5,291 nt of DNA from an uncultured Solirubrobacteraceae bacterium (GTDB taxonomy: Bacteria > Actinomycetota > Thermoleophilia > Solirubrobacterales > Solirubrobacteraceae): positions 1 to 5,291 of the forward strand of contig CATPAX010000125.1 in NCBI GenBank assembly GCA_955652215.1, in the 5' to 3' direction. This document shows, piece by piece, positions 1-5,291 of the stretch. The first letter of the stretch is position 1; every line of letters starts with the position of its first letter. Made by a program: the position numbers and the translations under genes. The notes below the pieces were generated by a model. That model did no database searches and was not told where the DNA came from. It was given only the letters and a program-made list of their open reading frames with translations.

Positions 1-1214
1 ATCTGACCTTCGAGCTCTGAGGTGTGCATGATCTTGATGCGAGGTAGGAACCCGAGCTGCACGGCCTGTCGCGCCATCGAGAACGAACCCGTGATCGCGG
101 CCTGCGAGGCGATGATGGTCGCGGCCGTCGCCAGGAACACCATCGCGATCCGTGCTCCACTTGGAACCAGCAGATAGAACGGGTTCGAGATCGTGTGTGG
201 GTGAGCGAGAATCAGCGCGCCCTGGCCGAGGTACGAGAGAAGCACGGCCGGAAATACGATGGCGAACCAGGTGAGCCGGATCGGACTTGCGCCGAAATGG
301 CCGCGGTCTGCATACAGCGCCTCGGCGCCTGTGACCGCCAGCACCACGGCTCCCAGGGTCAGGAACGCGGCGACCCCGTGGTCGACCATGAATCGTGCCG
401 CCCAGGTCGGAGACAAGGCCTCGAGGACGCCTGGGTGGGCTAACACTTCGCGGCCGCCGAGGACCCCGATCACGGTGAACCAGATCAGGATCACCGGTCC
501 GAACAGCCAGCCGACCGCGCCGGTACCTCGGCGCTGAATCGCGAACAGCCCCACGAGGATCGCGAGCGATATCGGGACGACCAGGTGCGCTGCGCTTGGC
601 GCTGCCACTTTGAGCCCCTCGACTGCGGATGTGACTGAGATCGCCGGCGTGATCATGCCGTCGCCGAAGAACAGGCCTGCCCCGAAAATGCCGAGCGTCA
701 CCAGCAGCGTCGTGCGTCCCACCTTGCGGCGCTCGATCAGAGCTGCCAGCGCCATCACGCCACCATCGCCGCGGTTGTGGGCGCGCATCACGAACAACGC
801 GTACTTGATCGAGACGATGATCGTCAGCGCCCAGAAGATCAGCGAGACGACTCCGTACACGCCGGCGATCGAGGCCTGGGCGGCATTGGCGTGCTTGGTG
901 AAGATCACCTGCTCGGCGTAGAGCGGGCTCGTGCCGATGTCACCGAACACGACTCCGAGCGCCCCGAGCGCGAGCACCGTGCGGCTGGCGTGCGCAACTA
1001 CATCGCGCTCCTCGTTGGCCTTCTCCGAGAACGACGCTCCATTTGTAGTTGGGCGTGGCGCCGCCGACACCGGCCAGTAGCCGAGCTTGTGAGCCCCTTC
1101 GTTGAAGCTCCGCCGCGTGGCCGGCTTTGTCCCGTTTGAGGCCCCGTTGGTCTTCTCCGGCGGGAGCTTGTGCGCGGCCTCGTGAAGGCTGCGACGCGGC
1201 GGTGTCGTACTCAC
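1..1214 (-). CDS. kup: Kup-family potassium uptake transporter, 3' end cut by window edge
   Basis: Integral membrane K+ transporter of the KUP/HAK/KT family, thought to act as a K+/H+ symporter. The first 404 residues are in the window, with no stop before the left edge; E. coli Kup is about 620 residues, so roughly the last third is missing. Seen directly: the TM1 signature GDIGTSPLY at residues 91-99, RAHNRGDGG at 144-152, FFGDGMITPAISV at 182-194, GAEALYAD at 296-303, GQGALIL at 330-336, and SQAAITGSFSMARQA at 370-384, all collinear with E. coli Kup. Hydrophobic helices alternate throughout. The start is GTG at 1212-1214, preceded by GGGAGGAG with a 7-nt spacer. This start gives about 75 hydrophilic residues before TM1, longer than in E. 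coli Kup, and the tail contains an internal duplication (see the repeat entry). The gene points the same way as the upstream two-component genes but lies 450 bp from them, so it probably has its own promoter. Confidence 0.96.
   Translation of the reverse strand, partial: MSTTPPRRSLHEAAHKLPPEKTNGASNGTKPATRRSFNEGAHKLGYWPVSAAPRPTTNGASFSEKANEERDVVAHASRTVLALGALGVVFGDIGTSPLYAEQVIFTKHANAAQASIAGVYGVVSLIFWALTIIVSIKYALFVMRAHNRGDGGVMALAALIERRKVGRTTLLVTLGIFGAGLFFGDGMITPAISVTSAVEGLKVAAPSAAHLVVPISLAILVGLFAIQRRGTGAVGWLFGPVILIWFTVIGVLGGREVLAHPGVLEALSPTWAARFMVDHGVAAFLTLGAVVLAVTGAEALYADRGHFGASPIRLTWFAIVFPAVLLSYLGQGALILAHPHTISNPFYLLVPSGARIAMVFLATAATIIASQAAITGSFSMARQAVQLGFLPRIKIMHTSELEGQ
1083..1196 (-). repeat. 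Degenerate in-frame duplication in the Kup N-terminal extension
   Basis: Residues 7-17 (RRSLHEAAHKL, bases 1164-1196) and 34-44 (RRSFNEGAHKL, bases 1083-1115) match at 8 of 11 positions. At DNA level 24 of 33 bases agree, with an 81-bp offset. Each unit is followed by a TNGAS motif, at residues 22-26 and 57-61, so the repeat unit is about 20 residues, with the second copy stretched by a Pro/Ala-rich insert. The segment is hydrophilic and basic and precedes TM1, so it should lie in the cytoplasm. The divergence suggests an old duplication. Its function is unknown. Confidence 0.7.
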
Positions 1215-1221
1215 CTCACCG

Positions 1222-1229
1222 CTCCTCCC
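1222..1229 (-). promoter_or_regulatory. Ribosome binding site of kup
   Basis: The minus strand reads GGGAGGAG, a near-perfect Shine-Dalgarno sequence, 7 nt before the GTG at 1214. It fixes the start of kup and so supports the long N-terminal extension as being translated. Confidence 0.8.
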
Positions 1230-1280
1230 GAGACCGCTGCCAGTCCGGACGCATCGCCGTGGGCGAGACGGCCGGCTCGG

Positions 1281-1481
1281 TCATTCCGCAGCCGGACTGA
1301 GGCGGGGAGCCACGTCCGGCTCGACGTCCCGACGCTCCCGGATCTTTCTGATGGGACGCCGCCGGGCGACCAGGATCCTGCCGCCCAGATCGACGACGAA
1401 CGCACTGCGCCAGTTGCTCGCCGCTGCTGGGCCATCGCGCTCGCCGTCGTCGTCGCGATCAGTCCTGGATTCGTCCGCCAT
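1281..1481 (-). CDS. Possible small protein of 66 residues upstream of kup
   Basis: Not recognised as any family. It has an ATG start, a TGA stop and GGGAG about 10 nt upstream of the start. The N-terminal third is very acidic (MADESRTDRDDDGERD), the middle is SAFVVDLGGRILVARRRP, and the rest is basic and charged; there is no membrane helix or signal peptide. About three quarters of codons end in G or C, and many begin with G, which is compatible with coding in this genome but below the bias of the certain genes. It ends 66 bp before the kup start on the same strand, so it could be a leader gene of a kup transcript. Chance opening in GC-rich DNA is the main alternative. Confidence 0.3.
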   Translation of the reverse strand: MADESRTDRDDDGERDGPAAASNWRSAFVVDLGGRILVARRRPIRKIRERRDVEPDVAPRLSPAAE

Positions 1482-1544
1482 CTGGTTCGTGCTCCCGTCG
1501 CTGGGGTACAGGACCCAGGAAAGCCCAAGCGGACACCGCGAGCT

Positions 1545-1562
1545 ATCGGTAGTCCTACCTAT
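1545..1562. promoter_or_regulatory. Inverted repeat resembling a NarL/LuxR-type operator
   Basis: The sequence ATCGGTAGTCCTACCTAT is an 8-bp inverted repeat with a 2-bp centre and one mismatch (ATCGGTAG against ATAGGTAG). The right arm contains TACCTAT, which fits the E. coli NarL heptamer consensus TACYYMT; the left arm read on the other strand gives TACCGAT, one base off. The arms face opposite to the classic NarL 7-2-7 layout. It lies about 330 bp upstream of kup and just downstream of a NarL-type regulator gene. Binding by that regulator is inference only. Confidence 0.35.
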
Positions 1563-1664
1563 CTTGTGTTCCAGCGCGCCGACGAGCAGCAGCGGTTACG
1601 CGGCCCTGCGCCCATAGGTGCAAGTGCCCACTTCGGATGGCGCGGGCCGAACGCGCAGCGATGG

Positions 1665-2324
1665 CTAGGGTTCGAGCAGGCCGCGGCGGATCGCGTAGCG
1701 GGTCAGTTCGGCGACGTTTCGCATACCGAGCTTCTCCAAGATGCTTGCGCGATGGTGGTCGACCGTCTTACGGCTGATCACGAGCTCCTGAGCGATCTCG
1801 TCGCTCGTGTAGCCCTCAGCGATCAGCTTGACGACCTGCAGCTCCCGCGGCGTGAGCGGATCTTCGGGCGCCGCCTCGCCCCTTCGAGCCTGCTCGAGAT
1901 ATTCCCGGATCAGGGCGGCAACCGCCCTCGGATACAGAAATGGCTCGCCGCGCATCGCCGCGCGGCAGGCATCGACAAGGTCGCGGTTCGCAGCGGACTT
2001 CAGGACGTAGCCCGACGCTCCCGCCTTCAGTGCCTCGAAGAAGTACTGCTCGTTGTCGTGCACGGACAGGATCAGGACGCGGAGGCCGCGGCGGCGCCGG
2101 CACAGCTCGGCGGTCGCTTGCAGGCCGGTCAGCCTTGGCATCGAGACGTCGAGGATCGCGAGGTCGACCTCGTTGGCTAGCGTCTTCTCGACCGCCTCCA
2201 CGCCGTCTGCAGCCTCGGCGACGACCTTGATGTCGGGCTCGCCATCGAGCACGGCGCGCAGGCCGCTGCGCACCACTTCATGATCGTCGGCAAGTAGGAC
2301 CCGTGTCTGCAGCGGCGTCGCCAT
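1665..2324 (-). CDS. NarL/FixJ-type two-component response regulator (LuxR HTH)
   Basis: Cytoplasmic DNA-binding response regulator of 219 residues, the usual length for this family. The receiver domain spans about residues 7-125, with acidic pair D13-D14, phospho-acceptor D59 (in LAILDVSMPRLTG), switch S87 and Y106, and conserved K109. After a linker that includes charged residues 140-155, a LuxR-type helix-turn-helix occupies about 157-215, with LTPRELQVVKLIAEG at its start and recognition helix SRKTVDHHRASILEKLG. All residues needed for phosphotransfer and DNA binding are present. The ATG lies 3 nt after the stop of the kinase gene, and no strong Shine-Dalgarno is visible, so translation is probably coupled to the kinase. 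Target genes are not shown by the sequence; kup, next downstream, is a candidate. Confidence 0.96.
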   Translation of the reverse strand: MATPLQTRVLLADDHEVVRSGLRAVLDGEPDIKVVAEAADGVEAVEKTLANEVDLAILDVSMPRLTGLQATAELCRRRRGLRVLILSVHDNEQYFFEALKAGASGYVLKSAANRDLVDACRAAMRGEPFLYPRAVAALIREYLEQARRGEAAPEDPLTPRELQVVKLIAEGYTSDEIAQELVISRKTVDHHRASILEKLGMRNVAELTRYAIRRGLLEP

Positions 2325-2327
2325 CGC

Positions 2328-3410
2328 TCACACCGCGGGCACGCTGAGGACGACCTCGGTGCCGCTGGCCGGATCGGAGCGGATCTTGAGCTGCGCGTCG
2401 ATCAACATCGCGCGCTCGCGCATGCCCCCGAGCCCGCGCTCTTCCATTGCTTCAGGGAGGCCCGTCCCGTCGTCGCTCACCGCGAGCACCACATTGGGCC
2501 CGTCATGCCTGAGGCGGACGGTGACCTCAGTGGCGTTGGCGTGACGAAGGGCGTTGGTCAGAGCCTCCTGCGCGACGCGGTAGACGACGAGCTCCACCTC
2601 GGCCGAAAGTGCCGGGAGATGCCAATCCAAATCACGGTTCACCCGGATCCCGCTCTGGCGGTCTACGCGCGAGCACAGCGCGATCAGCGCGTTGACGAGC
2701 CCGAGATCGTCGAGCGCCTCCGGCCGCAGATCGCGTCCGATGCGATGGACATCCTCGAGGCTCCGCTGGACCGTCTGGGCGATCTCCTCCAGCGCCTCGC
2801 CCTGCACCGACGGTTCGCCGGCCGCGCGTTCAGCGCGCAACGCGATCGCTGTCAAGGTCTGCCCGATCTCGTCATGCAGCTCACGAGCAACCCGTTTGCG
2901 CTCACCCTCCTGGGCGGCCAAGGCGCGCATTCCGCTCGCGCGCCGTTCGCCCTCGAGGCGATCGAGCATTGCGTTCAGTGCCCGTGCGAGCGCGAGCACC
3001 TCCTGCCCGGCGCCCTCGGGCGGCTCAGCGCGACGCCCGGGCTGACCGGGATCGACCGCGCCCATCAGGGCGGCGAGTCGGCGCAGCGGAGCGAACGCCC
3101 GGCGCAGGAGCAGCAAGTCGACGGACAGCATCACGGCCAGGAGGAGCGCGAGGATCACGAGCTCGCTCGGCGTTGCGACCCGGTGCACCGTCACCGGTGC
3201 CCAGGCCACGATCGCGAACGCGGCGACGAACACGACGGTGTTCGCCGCAAACACCCGCCAGAGGAGAGAGACCCGATGCCACGCCCGCTGAGGACGGGCT
3301 CGCCCCGACCCGTCGCGCGCGAGCACGGGTGACGGCTGTCGGTCACCCGTTACCGCGGGCAGCTTGGCTTCAGTCGGGGAGAGCATTCGCTTCGCGCTCA
3401 CAATGGTCAC
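2328..3410 (-). CDS. Membrane sensor histidine kinase, NarX/DesK class (HisKA_3)
   Basis: Partner of the adjacent regulator. Numbered from the GTG at 3408-3410 (360 residues): a basic cytoplasmic tail to about 47; TM1 about 48-71; an external loop of only some 11 residues; TM2 about 83-102; a HAMP-like linker 103-157; a HisKA_3 dimerisation domain with phospho-acceptor H179 in RVARELHDEIGQTLT; and a C-terminal HATPase_c domain with N-box QEALTN (281-286), G1 box DDGTG (313-317), G2 box GLGG (326-329) and SGTE (349-352). The D180-x3-Q184 pattern matches the phosphatase motif known for this class, so it may both phosphorylate and dephosphorylate its regulator. No PAS, GAF or large extracytoplasmic sensor domain is present. 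The start is uncertain: the same frame opens at TTG 3434, and GTG 3401 and ATG 3386 are also possible. The chosen GTG has GGAGGG 12 nt upstream. Confidence 0.94.
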   Translation of the reverse strand: MTIVSAKRMLSPTEAKLPAVTGDRQPSPVLARDGSGRARPQRAWHRVSLLWRVFAANTVVFVAAFAIVAWAPVTVHRVATPSELVILALLLAVMLSVDLLLLRRAFAPLRRLAALMGAVDPGQPGRRAEPPEGAGQEVLALARALNAMLDRLEGERRASGMRALAAQEGERKRVARELHDEIGQTLTAIALRAERAAGEPSVQGEALEEIAQTVQRSLEDVHRIGRDLRPEALDDLGLVNALIALCSRVDRQSGIRVNRDLDWHLPALSAEVELVVYRVAQEALTNALRHANATEVTVRLRHDGPNVVLAVSDDGTGLPEAMEERGLGGMRERAMLIDAQLKIRSDPASGTEVVLSVPAV

Positions 3411-3422
3411 ACCGCGAGAGCG

Positions 3423-3428
3423 CCCTCC
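3423..3428 (-). promoter_or_regulatory. Candidate ribosome binding site for the histidine kinase
   Basis: The minus strand reads GGAGGG, 12 nt before the GTG at 3410. The spacing is longer than ideal. It would rule out the TTG at 3434, which lies upstream of it, but leaves the GTG at 3401 and the ATG at 3386 possible through other weak sites. Confidence 0.4.
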
Positions 3429-3458
3429 GCCCAACGTTAGCGCCAGGCGTCGCTCGGC

Positions 3459-3947
3459 TCAGAGGAAGCGATGCATGATCAGCAAGCCGACATACCCGTG
3501 CTTCGGGTGGTCAAAGGCTTTCGGAACGCTCGCCAGCACTCTGAACCCCAACGAACGCCAGAGAGCGACCGCGCCTTCGTTCGTCTCGACGACCGCATTG
3601 AATTGAATTGCTCGGAAACCGTTCGTGCGAGCCCAGTCGATCACATGCTCGCCGAGCGCCCGTCCCGTACCGCGACCGGAATATCGCGGATCGACCATGA
3701 AGCTCGCTGACGCAACGTGTGATCCCGGACCACCGCGATTGGCGTACATGTTGGCCGTGCCGAGGACGATCCCGTCGTCATCGGCGGCCACGACCGTCCG
3801 GCCTGGTGCAGTGACCATCCAGAGGTGACGGCCCTCGGAGTAGTCCATGTCCGGGTCGTAGGCGTAGGTCTCACCGGCGGAGACGATCTCGTGGAAGAAC
3901 GGCCAGATCGAGTCCCAGTCGTCGGGCTGCGCGTCTCTGATCACCAT
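3459..3947 (-). CDS. GNAT-family N-acetyltransferase, single domain
   Basis: Cytoplasmic acetyl-CoA-dependent acyltransferase of 162 residues, a typical length for a one-domain GNAT. Seen: N-terminal IRDAQPDDWDSIWPFFHEIV; GETYAYDP (25-32); strand SASFMVDPRYSGRGTGRALGEHV (80-102), which carries the acetyl-CoA pyrophosphate loop G91-R-G-T-G95-R; NAVVETNEGAVALWRSLGF (117-135), the usual motif B region; and a C-terminal HPKHGYVGLLIMHRF. The GETYAY plus LWRSLGF...AF.HP pattern is common in a GNAT subgroup related to phosphinothricin/amino-acid N-acetyltransferases, but the substrate cannot be assigned. ATG at 3945-3947 is the start used; the Shine-Dalgarno is weak, and a GTG is the next codon. It ends 48 bp before the GTG of the kinase, so the two may share a transcript. 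Confidence 0.92.
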   Translation of the reverse strand: MVIRDAQPDDWDSIWPFFHEIVSAGETYAYDPDMDYSEGRHLWMVTAPGRTVVAADDDGIVLGTANMYANRGGPGSHVASASFMVDPRYSGRGTGRALGEHVIDWARTNGFRAIQFNAVVETNEGAVALWRSLGFRVLASVPKAFDHPKHGYVGLLIMHRFL

Positions 3948-3992
3948 GCCCGCAAGTACAGCAGTCGTTGTTCCTGACGAGGAATGGCCCCT

Positions 3993-4032
3993 CGGCGCTG
4001 AACGCCGCGTGTGGGATGCCGTAGCGGCGTCC
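3993..4032. other. Two hairpins in the spacer between the acetyltransferase genes
   Basis: The 132-bp spacer at 3948-4079 holds a perfect 5-bp stem (CGGCG-CTGAA-CGCCG, 3993-4007) and an 8-bp stem with one mismatch and a 3-base loop (GGATGCCG-TAG-CGGCGTCC, 4014-4032). Neither is followed by a T-tract on the minus strand, so they are not textbook terminators. They could slow transcription or protect RNA ends, or arise by chance in GC-rich DNA. Confidence 0.3.
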
Positions 4033-4079
4033 GGGACCGACGATCACATCGTGCATCCACGGGCCGAGGGCCAGATCCG

Positions 4080-4778
4080 TCAGCCGAGGTGGTGCCAGTA
4101 AGTGATGCCAACGCCGATCCGGACAAACCCCTCTGCCGAATAGACCCGTTCGCCATCGGGTGTCGCGTTGAGGACCGCGACCTGGACGCCGGCGACGCGC
4201 GCTGGCTCGCAGACCGCCCGCAGCAGGGCACGGCCCAGCCCCCGGCGCTGGAAGCGCGGCCACACGTCGATGTCGTAGATGCCAACGGTGCCGGCGGGAG
4301 CAAACGCCCAGGCGCGACCGGCGAAGTGACCATCCAGGCGCGCGACCGCGTGCCACGCACGCCCGTCTGACCCGTCCGCGAGAGAGAGCAACCGCTGGCC
4401 CTCCTGCCCGTACTCCGGAACACGGTTGGAGATCGTTACGCGGCGGTCGTCGGGCCTGGCGATCGCCCCGAGCGGCGCGGCCATCCACCAAGGTTCCCAC
4501 CCGCGCTCAAACCCCACGGTTTCAAGACCCGAGGCGTCGACATCGCTACCAAGCCACGCCCCCACGATGCAGGCGTTACGAATGCCGGCCGCGTCGACGC
4601 CTCGGCGGGCGGCGGCCGCGTCGATCGACCGCGGGAAGTTGAGCATCAGTTGGCGATCGTGAGCCTGCCAGGACCACCGCAGCCCACAGTCCTCCCACAC
4701 CTCGCCACCGCCAGCGACCGCAACCGCCGCATTCCACGCAGCCTGATTGCGCTCGCAGTCAGCAACGCTCACCAGCAC
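4080..4778 (-). CDS. GNAT-family N-acetyltransferase with N-terminal accessory domain
   Basis: Putative cytoplasmic acetyltransferase of 232 residues, longer than a single GNAT fold. The N-terminal half (about 1-105) ends in GFERGWEPWWMAAPLG (89-104), a pattern common in actinobacterial GNAT proteins with an N-terminal GNAT-like domain. The C-terminal half holds the catalytic-type fold: GTVGIYDIDVWPRFQRRGLGRALL (163-186), with acetyl-CoA loop Q177-R-R-G180-L-G182-R-A, then VAVLNATPDGERVYSAEGFVRIG (200-222), the usual motif B region. The substrate is unknown. The start is GTG at 4776-4778; an in-frame TAG lies five codons upstream (4791-4793), so no longer form is possible. A second GTG occurs at codon 3. 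No clear Shine-Dalgarno precedes either, so initiation may be leaderless or weak. It is divergent from the hemerythrin gene and is the first gene of the minus-strand group in this window. Confidence 0.9.
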   Translation of the reverse strand: MLVSVADCERNQAAWNAAVAVAGGGEVWEDCGLRWSWQAHDRQLMLNFPRSIDAAAARRGVDAAGIRNACIVGAWLGSDVDASGLETVGFERGWEPWWMAAPLGAIARPDDRRVTISNRVPEYGQEGQRLLSLADGSDGRAWHAVARLDGHFAGRAWAFAPAGTVGIYDIDVWPRFQRRGLGRALLRAVCEPARVAGVQVAVLNATPDGERVYSAEGFVRIGVGITYWHHLG

Positions 4779-4872
4779 GACGCGGCCAGCCTATCGATCC
4801 TGCGACAACGCCAGCGCACGAAAGCGGGCTGCCGACCACCTGCAACACTGGCAGCGTCCACCAAGCTCACTG

Positions 4873-4882
4873 GCTCGCGAGC
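4873..4882. promoter_or_regulatory. Perfect 10-bp palindrome between divergent genes
   Basis: GCTCGCGAGC is self-complementary over all 10 bases. It lies in the 169-bp gap (4779-4947) between the GNAT gene (minus) and the hemerythrin gene (plus), 66 bp before the ATC start of the latter. A second inverted repeat, GGCCCG/CGGGCC (4891-4910, 8-base loop), follows at once. An operator serving one or both genes is possible, but GC-rich DNA produces short palindromes by chance. I found no convincing -35/-10 pair in this gap. Confidence 0.3.
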
Positions 4883-4934
4883 ATTGGGCAGGCCCGATCG
4901 AGGCCGGGCCGGGTGTGCATCCAGTCACGATCTG

Positions 4935-4939
4935 AGGAG
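4935..4939 (+). promoter_or_regulatory. Ribosome binding site pointing to an ATC start
   Basis: AGGAG within GAGGAGAGG lies 8 nt before the ATC at 4948, ideal spacing. It overlaps an in-frame TGA at 4933-4935, which excludes any longer version of the hemerythrin frame. The site therefore decides the start of the gene, although the codon there is not a standard one. Confidence 0.65.
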
Positions 4940-4947
4940 AGGAAAGC

Positions 4948-5291
4948 ATCGACATCACCCAACTGGTCCGCGACGACCATCATGAGCAACGCCGGCTGTT
5001 CGCCGTTCTGGAAGAGATTGACCCCAGCGACACCGAGCATCTGGCCGCCGTCTGGGGACGCTTGGCCGCGTTTCTAGATCTACACGCCGAGGCAGAGGAG
5101 CGGCACTTCTATCCCGCACTGCTGCGCCTCGGTAAAGGTGTAGGCGGCGAGCACACGCCCGAGGCGGAGACCGAGGACGCAATCCACGACCACAACGACC
5201 TCCGGGATGCCGTCGCCGCCGTTGGCAAACATGACGTCGGCAGCGACGACTGGTACGAAGCGATCGCAGCCGCCAACGAGGCCAACGGCGA
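4948..5291 (+). CDS. Hemerythrin (HHE) domain protein, apparent ATC start, 3' end cut by window
   Basis: Hemerythrin-like proteins form a four-helix bundle holding a non-haem di-iron site, used for O2, NO or redox sensing, or for iron or oxygen handling. Here 114 codons are in the window without a stop. Seen: DITQLVRDDHHEQRRLF (2-18) with candidate iron ligand H11 or H12; LDLHAEAEERHFYPALL (43-59) with H46-x3-E50 and H53; and AIHDHNDLRDAV (78-89) with H80 and D84. This order of His/Glu/Asp motifs is that of the HHE family. The expected start, Met-Asp-Ile-Thr, is written ATC-GAC-ATC-ACC, with a strong Shine-Dalgarno 8 nt upstream. The first in-frame conventional start is the TTG of codon 39, which would delete the first helix and its ligand. 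Either ATC is used, or the start was lost by mutation or base-calling error. The family call is firm; expression is uncertain. Confidence 0.85.
   Translation, partial: MDITQLVRDDHHEQRRLFAVLEEIDPSDTEHLAAVWGRLAAFLDLHAEAEERHFYPALLRLGKGVGGEHTPEAETEDAIHDHNDLRDAVAAVGKHDVGSDDWYEAIAAANEANG

Larger units (their letters stand above)
1215..1664. other. 450-bp gap between the response regulator and kup
   Basis: This stretch holds no confidently recognised gene. It contains a possible 66-codon frame (1281-1481), an inverted repeat at 1545-1562, and a small hairpin at 1501-1518 (CTGGGGT/ACCCAG around ACAGG, with one bulged base). Just past the regulator stop on the minus strand is a short GC-rich stem (GCGCG/CGCGC, around 1641-1657) with no T-tract, so it is a poor intrinsic terminator. 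The kup promoter presumably lies here, but I could not identify a convincing -35/-10 pair. The long plus-strand open frame covering this gap continues antisense through the regulator gene and is judged a shadow. Confidence 0.5.

Noticed and set aside
1211..1528. Minus-strand open frame of 105 codons from a TTG
   Set aside because: It is a Ser/Ala/Arg/Thr-rich sequence typical of an out-of-phase reading and overlaps the kup start. The 66-codon frame in the same region is more coding-like.
1641..1657. Rho-independent terminator after the response regulator
   Set aside because: A short GCGCG/CGCGC stem is present, but the loop is long and no T-tract follows, so it does not meet the usual criteria.
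1215..1664. A c-di-AMP (ydaO-type) riboswitch before kup
   Set aside because: Such riboswitches precede many potassium transporter genes, so I looked for one, but I could not find the conserved core segments by eye. A covariance-model search would be the decisive test.
1170..2180. Long plus-strand open frame of 336 codons
   Set aside because: It runs antisense to most of the response regulator gene, whose protein is unmistakable, and encodes a low-complexity Arg/Ala/Asp-rich sequence with no family features. Long antisense frames are expected in GC-rich DNA.
2505..3332. Plus-strand open frame of 275 codons
   Set aside because: It is antisense to the histidine kinase, which has every expected motif. 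The frame's protein shows no recognisable domain.
3871..4500. Minus-strand open frame of 209 codons across both GNAT genes
   Set aside because: It overlaps the well-supported GNAT frames out of phase, with Arg-rich shadow composition. Only the spacer part looked protein-like, and that is noted separately.

Overview
The window looks like chromosomal DNA from a high-GC bacterium. G and C dominate third codon positions, and GTG or TTG starts are frequent. The gene content (Kup transporter, NarL-type two-component pair, GNAT acetyltransferases, HHE hemerythrin) and the protein style suggest an actinobacterium, possibly of the Solirubrobacter/Thermoleophilia type. The lineage is an inference from composition and style, not from a marker gene.

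Layout. Five recognised genes lie on the minus strand and, in order of transcription, run from right to left: a two-part GNAT acetyltransferase (4080-4778), a second GNAT acetyltransferase (3459-3947), a membrane histidine kinase of the NarX/HisKA_3 class (stop at 2328), its LuxR/NarL-type response regulator (1665-2324), and, after a 450-bp gap, a Kup-family potassium transporter (1-1214) that runs off the left edge. The kinase and regulator are separated by only 3 bases and are surely co-transcribed. The second GNAT gene ends about 50 bp upstream of the kinase start and could belong to the same unit. On the right, a divergent plus-strand gene encodes a hemerythrin (HHE) domain protein (from 4948, off the right edge).

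How the genes may work together. The kinase has two membrane helices and almost no extracytoplasmic loop, so it probably senses a membrane or cytoplasmic state rather than an external ligand. Its regulator is a DNA-binding transcription factor. The gap between the regulator and kup holds an inverted repeat (1545-1562) that resembles paired NarL heptamers, which makes kup a reasonable candidate target; this is inference. No signal or target can be read directly from the sequence.

Most notable points. (1) The hemerythrin reading frame has a strong Shine-Dalgarno sequence correctly spaced from ATC, exactly where family members begin with Met-Asp-Ile-Thr, and no in-frame ATG, GTG or TTG at a usable position. 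(2) The Kup protein carries an N-terminal cytoplasmic extension containing a degenerate internal duplication. (3) A possible 66-codon gene and a palindromic element lie upstream of kup. No tRNA, rRNA, CRISPR array, insertion sequence or phage gene was seen. The window shows no clear sign of a novel defence or mobile system.
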